A DNA stretch of 28,265 bases from Collinsella sp. TM09-10AT (GTDB taxonomy: Bacteria; Actinomycetota; Coriobacteriia; Coriobacteriales; Coriobacteriaceae): NCBI RefSeq assembly GCF_003436275.1, contig NZ_QSOP01000026.1:1-28265 (forward strand), read 5' to 3'. Positions 15,740 to 24,100 of this stretch are shown in pieces. The position numbers were made by a program, and so were the translations under genes. The notes beneath the pieces are model-generated. The model ran no database searches, was not told where the DNA came from, and saw only the letters and a list, made by a program, of their open reading frames with translations. Each line of letters begins with the position of its first letter. The stretch's first letter is position 1.

Positions 15740-17599
15740 ATGAACCCGTACACTTCTTCCGGCTCGGTCGCTACGATGACGGCCAACGTGTCCGGCAACG
15801 ATAACCTCAACGACTTGGGTGACGGTCCGCGCCAGCCCGGCGACCCCGAGCGCTATCCCGTGGGCGCGGTGACCCGCCGCCTGCTGGGCTATGTTCGCCC
15901 GCACCGCATTTCGTTTGCGGCGTCGTTTGTGAGCGCTGCTATCTCGGTGATCTTGCAGCTCTACACACCTATTCTCATCGGCGAGGGCATCGACCTCATC
16001 GTTGCCGCCGGGCAGGTGGACTTTGACGCGCTGCTGCCGCTCGTTACCAAGCTCGCGATTGTCGTGGTGGGCGCGGCGGCCTTCCAGTGGCTGCAGGGCT
16101 ACTGCGTCAACCGCCTGTCCTACGAGACGGTGCGTGACATGCGCGTGGAGGCGAGCGACAAGCTCAGCCGCATGCCGCTCAGCTTTATCGACAGCCACGC
16201 CCACGGCGACCTTATGAGCCGTGTGGTCAACGATGTCGACCAAGTGGGCGACGGTCTGCTGCAGGGCTTTACCCAGCTTTTCACCGGTGTTATCACCATC
16301 GTTGGCACGCTCGCGTTTATGCTCTCCATTAACCTGACCATGACGCTCGTGGTGGTGCTCGTCACGCCGCTTTCCATTTTTGCAGCCGGCGCCATCGCCA
16401 AGCTTTCCAACAAGAGTTTTACGGCCCAGCAGCGTATTCAGGGTCAACTGGGCGGTCATATCGAGGAGTATGTGGGTGAGCAAAAGCTCGTGGACGCCTT
16501 CGCCTACGGCCCGCACGCTCAGCAGCGCTTCGATGCCCTTAACGCCGAGCTCTATACGGCAGGTGAGCGCGCGCAGTTTATGGGCTCGCTTTCCAATCCC
16601 GGTACGCGCTTTATCAATAACATCATCTATGCCGTGGTCGCTGTGATCGGCTGCGCGGGCGTGATCACGGGCGTGCCTGCGGCGCTCACGGTGGGCGGCG
16701 TGCAGATCTTCCTGTCCTACGCCAACCAGTACACTAAGCCGTTCAACGAGGTCACCAACGTTATTACGCAGATCCAGACTGCGTACGCCTCGGCGCGCCG
16801 CATGTTTGCGCTGCTCGATGCGCGCGAGCAGGAACCCGATACGCTAGATGCCGTGGAACTTGCCGCCCCGCAGGGTGAGGTGACCTTTGAGCATGTGGAC
16901 TTTAGCTATGTGCCCGATCGCAAGCTGCTGCAGGATATCTGCATCGAGGCCAAGCCCGGCATGCGCTTTGCCCTCGTTGGCCCCACGGGCTGCGGCAAGA
17001 CTACGCTCATCAACTTGCTGCTGCGTTTTTACGATATCGATGCCGGACGCATTGCGGTGGATGGCCGTTCCTCGCGTGACTACACGCGCGCAAGTCTGCG
17101 CCGTGCCTTTGGCATGGTGCTGCAAGATACTTGGCTGTTTGAGGGCACGGTGGCGGAAAACATCGCTTACGGTTGTCCCGATGCCACACGCGAACAGGTT
17201 ATCGAGGCGGCCAAACGCGCGCATGCGCACAAGTTTATCGTGCAGCTGCCGAAAGGCTACGACACGGTGATTGGCGAGGACGGCGGCACGTTTAGCCAGG
17301 GTCAAAAACAGCTGCTGTGCATCGCGCGCGTCATGCTCACCGATCCGGCGATTCTGCTGCTGGACGAGGCAACGTCGAGCATCGATACGCGTACCGAGCT
17401 GCAGGTGCAGGCGGCATTCGACGAGCTCATGGCAGGTCGCACAAGCTTTGTCGTGGCGCATCGCCTGAGCACCATCCGCAACGCCGACTGCATTCTGGTG
17501 ATGCGCGACGGCGAGATTATCGAGCGCGGCACGCACGACGAGTTGCTAGCGGCAGGCGGCTTCTACGCCGAGCTCTACCGCAGCCAATTCGCCCAGTGA
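15740..17599 (+). CDS. ABC exporter half-transporter with catalytic ATP site (subunit B)
   Basis: The 619-residue protein begins directly after the stop of subunit A. A ~45-residue Gly/Asp/Pro-rich N-terminal tail precedes the six-helix exporter domain (about 50-350). The nucleotide-binding domain has Walker A GPTGCGKTT near 414, signature FSQGQKQLL near 518, Walker B ILLLDEATSSID near 537 with the catalytic Glu present, and switch His in VVAHRLST near 572. The Gln in the signature (SQGQ rather than SGGQ) is the form that faces the degenerate Walker site in TM287/288-type exporters, so the two subunits complement each other: subunit A's SGGQ and subunit B's Walker site make the hydrolytic site. 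A multidrug or lipid exporter is the usual annotation. No regulator gene adjoins the pair. Confidence 0.93.
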   Translation: MNPYTSSGSVATMTANVSGNDNLNDLGDGPRQPGDPERYPVGAVTRRLLGYVRPHRISFAASFVSAAISVILQLYTPILIGEGIDLIVAAGQVDFDALLPLVTKLAIVVVGAAAFQWLQGYCVNRLSYETVRDMRVEASDKLSRMPLSFIDSHAHGDLMSRVVNDVDQVGDGLLQGFTQLFTGVITIVGTLAFMLSINLTMTLVVVLVTPLSIFAAGAIAKLSNKSFTAQQRIQGQLGGHIEEYVGEQKLVDAFAYGPHAQQRFDALNAELYTAGERAQFMGSLSNPGTRFINNIIYAVVAVIGCAGVITGVPAALTVGGVQIFLSYANQYTKPFNEVTNVITQIQTAYASARRMFALLDAREQEPDTLDAVELAAPQGEVTFEHVDFSYVPDRKLLQDICIEAKPGMRFALVGPTGCGKTTLINLLLRFYDIDAGRIAVDGRSSRDYTRASLRRAFGMVLQDTWLFEGTVAENIAYGCPDATREQVIEAAKRAHAHKFIVQLPKGYDTVIGEDGGTFSQGQKQLLCIARVMLTDPAILLLDEATSSIDTRTELQVQAAFDELMAGRTSFVVAHRLSTIRNADCILVMRDGEIIERGTHDELLAAGGFYAELYRSQFAQ

Positions 17600-17639
17600 G
17601 CAAGCCCGTGGGGCAAATTAATCAATCGACAGACGGTGG

Positions 17640-17667
17640 TTTACATCTGTCACGTTAGTACTAAGAT
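17640..17667 (+). promoter_or_regulatory. Candidate promoter of the flavodoxin-like gene
   Basis: TTTACA (17640-17645) and TAAGAT (17662-17667) are spaced by 16 bases and lie about 50 bases before the start codon. This suggests transcription separate from the ABC genes. Confidence 0.45.
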
Positions 17668-17720
17668 ATTCATCTAATAAACTGCATTAATGGCTCGAGT
17701 TTCGGGGGAAACGAGGCAAC

Positions 17721-18278
17721 GTGACTATGACATGCTCTATGGTGGTCAACAGCAAGAGCGGTAATACCAGGATGGTTTCGGGGGCGATCAAGCGCGCCCT
17801 GCAGGCTGCGGGCGTTGAGTTTGTCCACGCCGCGGCGTTGAGCGACGATGCGGACGCAGATCAGGTTGCGCTCGAGGCGCAGGGCGCCTGCGCGGCCGAC
17901 ACGGTGCTCGTCGGTTTTTGGTGCGACAAGGGCGCGTGCACGCCTTCGGTCGCGGCGTTGCTCTCCGCCTTGCACGGTAAGCGCGTCTTTTTGTTTGGCA
18001 CCTGCGGTTTTGGCGCCGACCAGAGCTATTACCAGCAGATTATTGATCGCGTAACTTCCAATTTGGCTGGGGATGCCGAGCTTGCGGGCTGGGCGATGTG
18101 CCAGGGCAAGATGGGCCCCGCGGTCAAGCAGCGCTACGAGGCCATGCTCGAGCAAGATCCCGATAACGCCCGATTTAAGATGCTGCTCGACAACTGGGTT
18201 GCCGCGAAGGACCATCCCACCAAGGAGGATCTGGACAACATGGCGGCGGCGGCCAAGAAGGCCGTGCTGGGCGAGTAA
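17721..18278 (+). CDS. Flavodoxin-like protein (possibly BilS-type)
   Basis: The GTG at 17721 follows GAGG by four bases; an ATG two codons later is an alternative start. The 185-residue product opens with a beta strand and the phosphate-binding loop SKSGNT (about residues 11-16), the FMN-binding hallmark of flavodoxins. DTVLVGFWCDKGACTPSV and KRVFLFGTCGFG match the second and third FMN loops of the fold. The C-terminal third is helical and is longer than in electron-transfer flavodoxins. Flavodoxin-family proteins of this size with a GTCGFG-like loop include BilS, the partner of the gut bilirubin reductase BilR, but no reductase gene lies nearby, so that is only a suggestion. It has its own promoter and a strong terminator, so it is likely monocistronic. 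Confidence 0.8.
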   Translation: MTMTCSMVVNSKSGNTRMVSGAIKRALQAAGVEFVHAAALSDDADADQVALEAQGACAADTVLVGFWCDKGACTPSVAALLSALHGKRVFLFGTCGFGADQSYYQQIIDRVTSNLAGDAELAGWAMCQGKMGPAVKQRYEAMLEQDPDNARFKMLLDNWVAAKDHPTKEDLDNMAAAAKKAVLGE

Positions 18279-18320
18279 CTTCGCTGTTCGCGGAGCCGTG
18301 CGTTCAATCGTACAAACGTG

Positions 18321-18348
18321 AAAGCCTCGAAGTTCTCGAGGCTTTTTT
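18321..18348 (+). terminator. Rho-independent terminator of the flavodoxin-like gene
   Basis: The 8-bp stem AGCCTCGA/TCGAGGCT (18323-18330 with 18336-18343) has a 5-base loop and ends in TTTTTT, with an A-rich 5' flank. Confidence 0.92.
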
Positions 18349-18356
18349 CGTGACAC

Positions 18357-18568
18357 GAGGGCGCCCCTTTATTGATGGAAGGCCTAATAAGCTGATTGCT
18401 CTATGCCCGGATGTGTGCGGAGTGGGATGGGATTTCCGGATGGGTGGGGTTTCGGAAAATGCGTCCCGGAATTTGCCTTTGGAATGGGATGCGGTTTCCC
18501 GTTGAGGGTCTTGGCGGAAAGTGCGACCCGGAATTTGTGATCGGAGTGGGATGTGGTTTCCCGACGGG
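18357..18568 (+). repeat. Dispersed intergenic repeat of about 212 bp, copy 1
   Basis: It shares a perfect 36-bp head (18357-18392) with 28005-28040, and most of the following ~175 bp align with few gaps. Internally it is made of degenerate units of about 62 bp built on GGAATTTG, GGGATG and GGTTTCC motifs. The last unit pairs with an inverted copy at about 18578-18600 to form an imperfect hairpin. No coding frame is supported. Confidence 0.8.
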
Positions 18569-18719
18569 GGCACAAGCGGAAGCCGTATCCCACTCCGGAC
18601 GGGAATTCTGGGACACAGTTCTCAGAGGATTATGGGCTGCGAACTACATGGGGCCGTCATAAAACTCCGGTAAAAGGGGGTCGGAAATAAATGGCACTTC
18701 CAGTAGTTTCTTTTAATGT

Positions 18720-18728
18720 GGGGGGGGG
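18720..18728 (+). repeat. G9 homopolymer in the spacer before the fibre locus
   Basis: Nine G lie at the edge of an AT-rich stretch, about 300 bases upstream of the SipW-type gene. The rest of 18569-19006 has no supported gene. A short inverted repeat CGCCAAA/TTTGGCG (18840-18846, 18857-18863) could be an operator. I could not fix a promoter. Confidence 0.7.
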
Positions 18729-19006
18729 TACCATTATTTTAGTTTCGCAAAAAATCGATCCCTCTATGGGGAAGTTGCGTAGGGGGTTAGTCACAGATAT
18801 TGGATAGAACAGACTAATTTGGGGATAAATGACCACTTACGCCAAAATAGGTAGCATTTGGCGACAAAACATTGAAAAATGTGTAGCACATCGCTATGTT
18901 TTTATTACGAAAAGATTCCAAATTGGCTTATTTCGGACTCACTTTTCAAGCGCCTTGCGGTTCCTGTTGAAACTTGCTGACCTTTGGATGGGTCGAATAG
19001 GGCCTC

Positions 19007-19013
19007 AAGGGGG
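19007..19013 (+). promoter_or_regulatory. Shine-Dalgarno for the SipW-type peptidase
   Basis: AAGGGGG lies 13 bases before the TTG at 19027 but only 4 or 7 bases before in-frame ATT (19018) and ATC (19021). An in-frame TGA at 19015-19017 rules out any earlier start. Confidence 0.5.
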
Positions 19014-19026
19014 ATGAATTATCACT

Positions 19027-19584
19027 TTGGCTGCGCGTAGACTCAAACGATTTATTGCACTTTTGAGTAGCTTGGCGTTCGCGCTTGTCATAGCCCTTGC
19101 CGTTGTTTCTTTTGTGCCTCGCGCATTTGGATACATGCCCTTTGCTGTGCTCTCGGGCTCTATGGAACCCGAGCTTCCCGTTGGCTCCATGGTGTTTGTT
19201 CGCCAGGTTGAGCCAGCGGATATTGCCGTGGGTGACAATGCAACCTTTTACCGATCGGATGGCGCCGTGGTGACGCACCAGGTGTACGAGATCGACCCTG
19301 CTGCGCAGATGATCGGCACGCAGGGCATTGCAAACAATAATGCAGACGGAAGCATCATGCACGATGCCGAGCAGACGCCATTTTCGCGCGTGATCGGCAC
19401 TGTTTCCTTTCGTGTCCCTTACCTGGGCTTCGTCAACGCTTATTGCACGACGATGCCTGGTTTGCTTGTTGTGGTGGCCGTTCTGGCGCTGCTGATCACG
19501 GCGTCGATAGTGCTCGATCGGATGGTTCCCGACGAGCCTGCGGGCAAGCATGCCCGTGTGCATGAGAGGGAGCGGCGTTCATAG
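19027..19584 (+). CDS. sipW: SipW-like (ER-type) signal peptidase I
   Basis: The 185-residue protein has a basic N-terminus, a membrane helix (about 10-30), then SGSMEPELPVGSMVFV with the nucleophile Ser45. The second motif reads VVTHQVYEI with His84 where bacterial LepB-type enzymes carry Lys; this Ser-His arrangement marks the ER/SipW class. A second hydrophobic helix (about 145-165) and a basic tail follow, as in Bacillus SipW. SipW removes the special signal segments of TasA/camelysin-like fibre proteins, and three such proteins are encoded directly downstream, so its clients are almost certainly local. The start is TTG as the first conventional start after an in-frame TGA; the ribosome site sits better for ATT/ATC just upstream. 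It is probably the first gene of the operon ending at 27865. Confidence 0.88.
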   Translation: MAARRLKRFIALLSSLAFALVIALAVVSFVPRAFGYMPFAVLSGSMEPELPVGSMVFVRQVEPADIAVGDNATFYRSDGAVVTHQVYEIDPAAQMIGTQGIANNNADGSIMHDAEQTPFSRVIGTVSFRVPYLGFVNAYCTTMPGLLVVVAVLALLITASIVLDRMVPDEPAGKHARVHERERRS

Positions 19585-19654
19585 CGGCAGGGAAAAGCGT
19601 CGGCGGCGGTAGGGGCCGTTGCCGGGGAAGACGATTCTCGAAAGGAAGAGAACG

Positions 19655-20374
19655 ATGGAAAACAAGAAGAAAAAGCGCTACGGCATCATTGCCGCCCTGT
19701 TGCTGTTGGTGCTGGCTGCCGGCGTTGGTACCTACGCCTGGCTGTCGGCGACCCAAACCAAGGTGAATGAGTTCACGGTTGGCAGCATCGACAAGCCTGA
19801 AGTGAAGCCCGACCCTGATCAGCCGAACAAGCCCGGCACTGATTCCACGGACCCCTCAGTGGATGGTTATCTGTTCGAGACCAAATGGACCGATAACTCC
19901 AAGATGATTCCCGGCACCACCATCAATAAGAACCCCAACGTCGGCATCGGCAAGGATTCCGATAGCTCCTATGTGTTCATCTATGTGAAGAACGCAATTG
20001 TGAAGACAGACGCCGAAAACGCCCTTGCCAAGACCCCGTACTTCACCCTTAATTCCAACTGGAAACCGGTTGCTACTGACCAGGTGAAGACCAACGGTAG
20101 CGAAGGCCAGTACGTGAGCGGTCTGTTCATGTATACCGCTGATGGCACCAGCACTCCTGCAGAGCTTACTCCCGCTGATGGCAAGGCTGCTTACACCGGT
20201 GAGCTGTTCAGCACCGTGCATATCCCGGCTGGCATGAACAATACGGATGTTGTTCAAGGTCCCGCTATGACAGTCTCCTGCTACATCTTCGGTGCCGACC
20301 AGAAGGGCGACAAGGCCGATGCTGCCACCAACGCCCTTGAGCAGGCCAAGGAATGGGCTAAGACTCAGGCTTAA
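19655..20374 (+). CDS. TasA/camelysin-like fibre subunit 1 (SipW-type signal), candidate major subunit
   Basis: The ATG at 19655 follows GGAAGAG by a good distance; a longer frame from 19619 lacks a ribosome site. The 239-residue product starts with five lysines, a hydrophobic helix (about 10-27) and GTYAWLSATQTKVNEFTVGS, the hallmark of SipW-dependent signal segments; cleavage would fall near WLSA/TQ. A Pro/Asp-rich linker (about 49-68) precedes a beta-rich domain with WKPVATD-type and CYIFGAD strands. It has no sortase motif and no second membrane helix, so the mature protein should be released and able to polymerise, as TasA does in Bacillus. Codon use is less GC-extreme than its neighbours, fitting high expression. 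A very strong hairpin separates it from the rest of the operon, as expected for a major subunit. Fibre formation is inferred from the family. Confidence 0.82.
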   Translation: MENKKKKRYGIIAALLLLVLAAGVGTYAWLSATQTKVNEFTVGSIDKPEVKPDPDQPNKPGTDSTDPSVDGYLFETKWTDNSKMIPGTTINKNPNVGIGKDSDSSYVFIYVKNAIVKTDAENALAKTPYFTLNSNWKPVATDQVKTNGSEGQYVSGLFMYTADGTSTPAELTPADGKAAYTGELFSTVHIPAGMNNTDVVQGPAMTVSCYIFGADQKGDKADAATNALEQAKEWAKTQA

Positions 20375-20384
20375 TCCCCCCTCC

Positions 20385-20435
20385 ACCGAGATCCCGGCCC
20401 GCTCCCCATCCCCATTTTCGGGCCGGGATCTCGGT
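20385..20435 (+). terminator. Strong hairpin between fibre subunit 1 and the downstream genes
   Basis: Perfect 17-bp arms (20385-20401 with 20419-20435) are separated by 17 bases. The sequence that follows is CCCCCTTTG, a poor U-tract, so this could be a partial terminator or a 3'-end stabiliser that raises the level of subunit 1 mRNA relative to the distal genes. Confidence 0.7.
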
Positions 20436-20464
20436 CCCCCTTTGATCGACGACTGGCGAACGTA

Positions 20465-21112
20465 ATGCTCAACAATCTTTCCAACAATCAGAAACGCACC
20501 TTGGCGCTTGCCGCGATGGCGTTGTTGGCCCTGGCGTGCCTGTGCGGCACGCTGGCTTTCACCGTTGATATGGTTCCGGCGAACAACGTTCTATCGTTTG
20601 GCAGCGTGAAGGTACGAGTCTGCGAATACACGCTCAACGAGCATGGCGAGGAGATTCCGTTTGAGCCCAACGAGCACGGGGACTATCCCGACACCAAGGC
20701 CGGGGGCTCTGACATCAGCCGCATTGTGCGCGTGGAGAACGTCGGCGCGCAGCCTGAGTACGTTCGCGCGCGCCTACGCATGACGTCAGTGGCACCCGAC
20801 GGTTCGAGTGCGGATGCTTCGGGCAGCGTTGCGTTTCATGTGAACGCGGGCGAGGGGTCCCCGTGGATCGACGGCGGCGATGGGTGGTACTACTACCGCG
20901 GATTGGCCGGGCGTGGCGGCACGCTCGACCCCGGCGCCATGACGGAAAGCCTCATGGACTCGCTGCGCTTTGTGGGCGACTACCACGATGCCGCGCGCGG
21001 CGGCTCATTCAGGCTCGATATCGATGTTCAGGCCGTGCAGGCCAAAAACCAGCAGGCAAGCGATACCGCCCTCGACGTACTTGACGTTGTGGGTTGGCCG
21101 GAGGCGAACTAG
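20465..21112 (+). CDS. TasA-like subunit 2 (SipW-type signal)
   Basis: The 215-residue protein has a short polar N-terminus, a hydrophobic helix (about 12-34) and then GTLAFTVDMVPANNVLSFGS, followed by VKVRVCEYT. This is the layout of SipW-dependent camelysin-like proteins, where the asparagine-rich loop after the cleavage site precedes an FxxGxVxVxxxE strand. The domain that follows contains VRVENVGAQPEYVRARLRM and DGWYYYRGL, a pattern shared with subunit 3. No anchor is present. Three bases separate its stop from the next ATG. The ribosome site is weak (no clear GGAGG before 20465), so it is probably made at a lower level than subunit 1. The role is inferred from its position: a minor or adapter subunit of the fibre. 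Confidence 0.75.
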   Translation: MLNNLSNNQKRTLALAAMALLALACLCGTLAFTVDMVPANNVLSFGSVKVRVCEYTLNEHGEEIPFEPNEHGDYPDTKAGGSDISRIVRVENVGAQPEYVRARLRMTSVAPDGSSADASGSVAFHVNAGEGSPWIDGGDGWYYYRGLAGRGGTLDPGAMTESLMDSLRFVGDYHDAARGGSFRLDIDVQAVQAKNQQASDTALDVLDVVGWPEAN

Positions 21113-21115
21113 CCT

Positions 21116-24100
21116 ATGAAGATCAAGAACATGAACCGGGGCGTGCTTAGCAGGCTAGTTGCCGTCGCGACGATTGCCCTTTGCTGCGTTATGGCGCTGC
21201 CGACGGCGGTGCATGCCGAGGATGTGCCCGAGGCCAAAACCGAATTCCACATCAAAAACGAGGCTGACTTTTTGTCGTGTGTGGCGCTGTCGCGCGAGCG
21301 CGATACGTCCGGCTGGCACGTATATCTCGATAACGACATTGAGCTCGACAGCGACGACATGAAGACCATTGTCTCGCACACCGTTAAGCATCTGTCGTTT
21401 GGCAACAAGGAGCATCCGTTTAAGGGCGTGTTCGATGGTCAAAACCACACCGTTGAGGGCCTGAACTACGATAAAGACGCTTTTGACCCCGAGCGCGATA
21501 CGGGATTTTTTGCCGAGACCAACGGTGCCACCATCAAAAACTTCCTGGTCAAGGACGCCAACGTGTGGGCGGACTTCCGCGGTGGCATTATCGTGGGCAA
21601 GGCCGTCAATACGCGCTTCGAAAACGTTATGGTCATGGAGAGCACGCTGCACGTGACCTGCGCCAACAATGCTCTCAACCTCATTACCAACGCAGGCTTT
21701 GAGGGCGGTCTCATCGTCGGCGAGCTCGACGGCTGCACCCTCTACAACTGCGAGGTCCGTGGCGGCCGTGCCGTCAACAATACGACCTCGGGCGTGCAGG
21801 CGCTCGGCGGTGAGGGTCTGTATATGGCGGCGTTTGCCGGCTACGTTAAGAACTCGACTATCGAGTACTGCCGCGTGACGCCGACGCGTAAGGACGACGG
21901 CTCGATTGCCGAGAAGGGCATGACCGACGTCACCAATAAGTACGACGTGGCCATTGGCGCCCTGGGCGGCAACAACGTGTATGCCTCGGGTTTTGTGGGC
22001 TGTATGGCGGGTGACGCCAAGATTATCGACTGCTTCTCGACGGCGCAGTGCTACAGCTATGCCGCGTCGTACGTGGGCGTCGTCGCCGTGACGCGCGCGT
22101 GGACGGGTGGCTTGGCGGGTCGTATTCTAACCGAAAAGGGCAACGAGCTCGTCCGAAGCCATTTTGCGGGTGACTTGAGCTCGCGTCAGTATAATCCCAT
22201 CGCCGTGATCCCCATCATTCAAAACGATGTGAACCTGGGCGGTATTGCTGCGCGCGCCAACAAGGGTGACGCCACGGTTACCGAATGCTACTTTAAGCCG
22301 AGCGTGAGCCTAAACGGCAGCAGCCAGGGCAACCCTGCCAAAAAGAAAATCCCCTCGTTTGGCGGCGACGGCATCATCAAGGGCGATGGCTATGGTCCGT
22401 GGGATGACGAACGCTACACCACGCGCGAGCTGTGGGAAGAGCACGACTACGACTTCTGTGCCGGCACCATGCGCTCGACCGCTAACGACAAGGCCCTGGG
22501 TGCCCCGCACCCCAATGAGTGGGCGATGGATTACAAGCTGAAAATTCCCGTGCATGGCCAAAGCGTTAAGGCGACGATCGATTTTCCCGGTGCGGGCACC
22601 GCGACAATCGAGAAGACCAAACTTGGCAAAGACCAGGCGACCTCGGATCCGTACGCCTTTGCCGTGAGCGCCGTGCTGGCGGGAACGGCCCAAGGCCTGG
22701 CCCAGGGCGATACATCGGTAACGTTTAAGCAGGATACCTCCGCAAAGCCAGAGGGTTTGACCGAGGCCAACGGCGGCTACCGCTTTATGGGCTGGTTCCG
22801 TGAGCCCGGAGTCAATGTGAACCGTATCGATGCCGATAACGCCTGGTTTAACGGCAAGACCGATGCCGATGCCGTTAAGGCTGGCAAGCAGGTCCAGAAG
22901 AACGAAGCGCACGAGATAACGTCGAGCTATACCGCCGATAACGCGAAGGGGGCCGAGGCCTTTAAGGGCAACGACCTGTTTATTGCTTCGTACGAGGCGC
23001 AGGTACTGTTCTATAACGTCAAGGGCGAGACGCTCGCGTGGCAGAGCGGCGAGGAGCACGACAAGTCGACGGACTGGTACCGCTATGGCGTCGGTTTAAC
23101 GCCGGCTGCCCCTGCGGACCGCGGCACTCTTTCTGCCAGCGCCACCTTTATCGGTTGGACGACGCAGCCGAGTGGCGAGGCCGGGATGCATGGCGGTTAC
23201 GCGGCCATCACCTCGCCTGAGCTTGCCGAGTTAAAAAACGCCGGTGCGTTCTATCCTGCCGGCACCGAGATCACTGTGCTTGGCCCTACCGATTTTTATC
23301 CGGTGTACACCGACTATGTGTCGAACATCATGACGGTGTTTGAGGGCAATGAGCAGGATGCAACCGACGATCAGACTCGGCGCGACGGTGTGGGCAAAAC
23401 TGACGTTAAGGTTGAGACTGCAGAAGATGGCACAAGCGCGTATACCGTACAGGTGCTCGACGTATCCGGTAAAGCTATATCCGAGGAGGGCCAGCTGCCC
23501 GACGGCTATCGTTTCCTGGGTTGGTATGAAAACAAGGGAACCGAGGATGCCCCGCTCGAGGTGCGCGTAAGCCGCGACCCCAGCTATACGCTCCCCGCCG
23601 ATGTCGATTTAACCGCGCCGCATACCTACATCGCCCGCTTTGAGTACCGAGTGGATTATTACGTTCGGGCTTATACCAACCATGAGTTTACGGACAGCAA
23701 GCTACTTTGTTCCGTTTGGAATCGCTATCAAACGCCCTTTGAGGAAAACGTCGGTAGTACCTTCGTGCGTGAAAACGTCGTCCACTGGGGCCCGGAGCAT
23801 GTTGACCACGGTATAAAGGATAGTTATGAAACGTGTGGCACGCGCTTCACGAAGGAAACCCTTGTCGTGAGTCCCCTTAACGCGTACTCGCACAACGTTA
23901 AAAACGATACGGGAGCCGATACTCTAAAAAACCTCTATGCCGATACCGATTTTCCAGGCGCTGCAACGCTAAGCGATACTTGGACTTCGGCTTCGCTGAA
24001 CGTAACGGTCAAACCGGTGAATGATCGCTATCGCCTGAATTTCTGGACGCTTGAGCGCGATGGTGAATATTGGACATATGTGAAAAATCCCATCGAGAGC

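Noticed and set aside
13874..17599. ABC genes as exporters dedicated to the surface proteins
   Set aside because: All surface proteins here have Sec signal peptides, and the ABC pair is of the general TM287/288 type without a peptidase domain.
18419..18606. CRISPR array
   Set aside because: The ~62-bp units are degenerate along their whole length with no constant repeat and variable spacer, and no cas genes are near.
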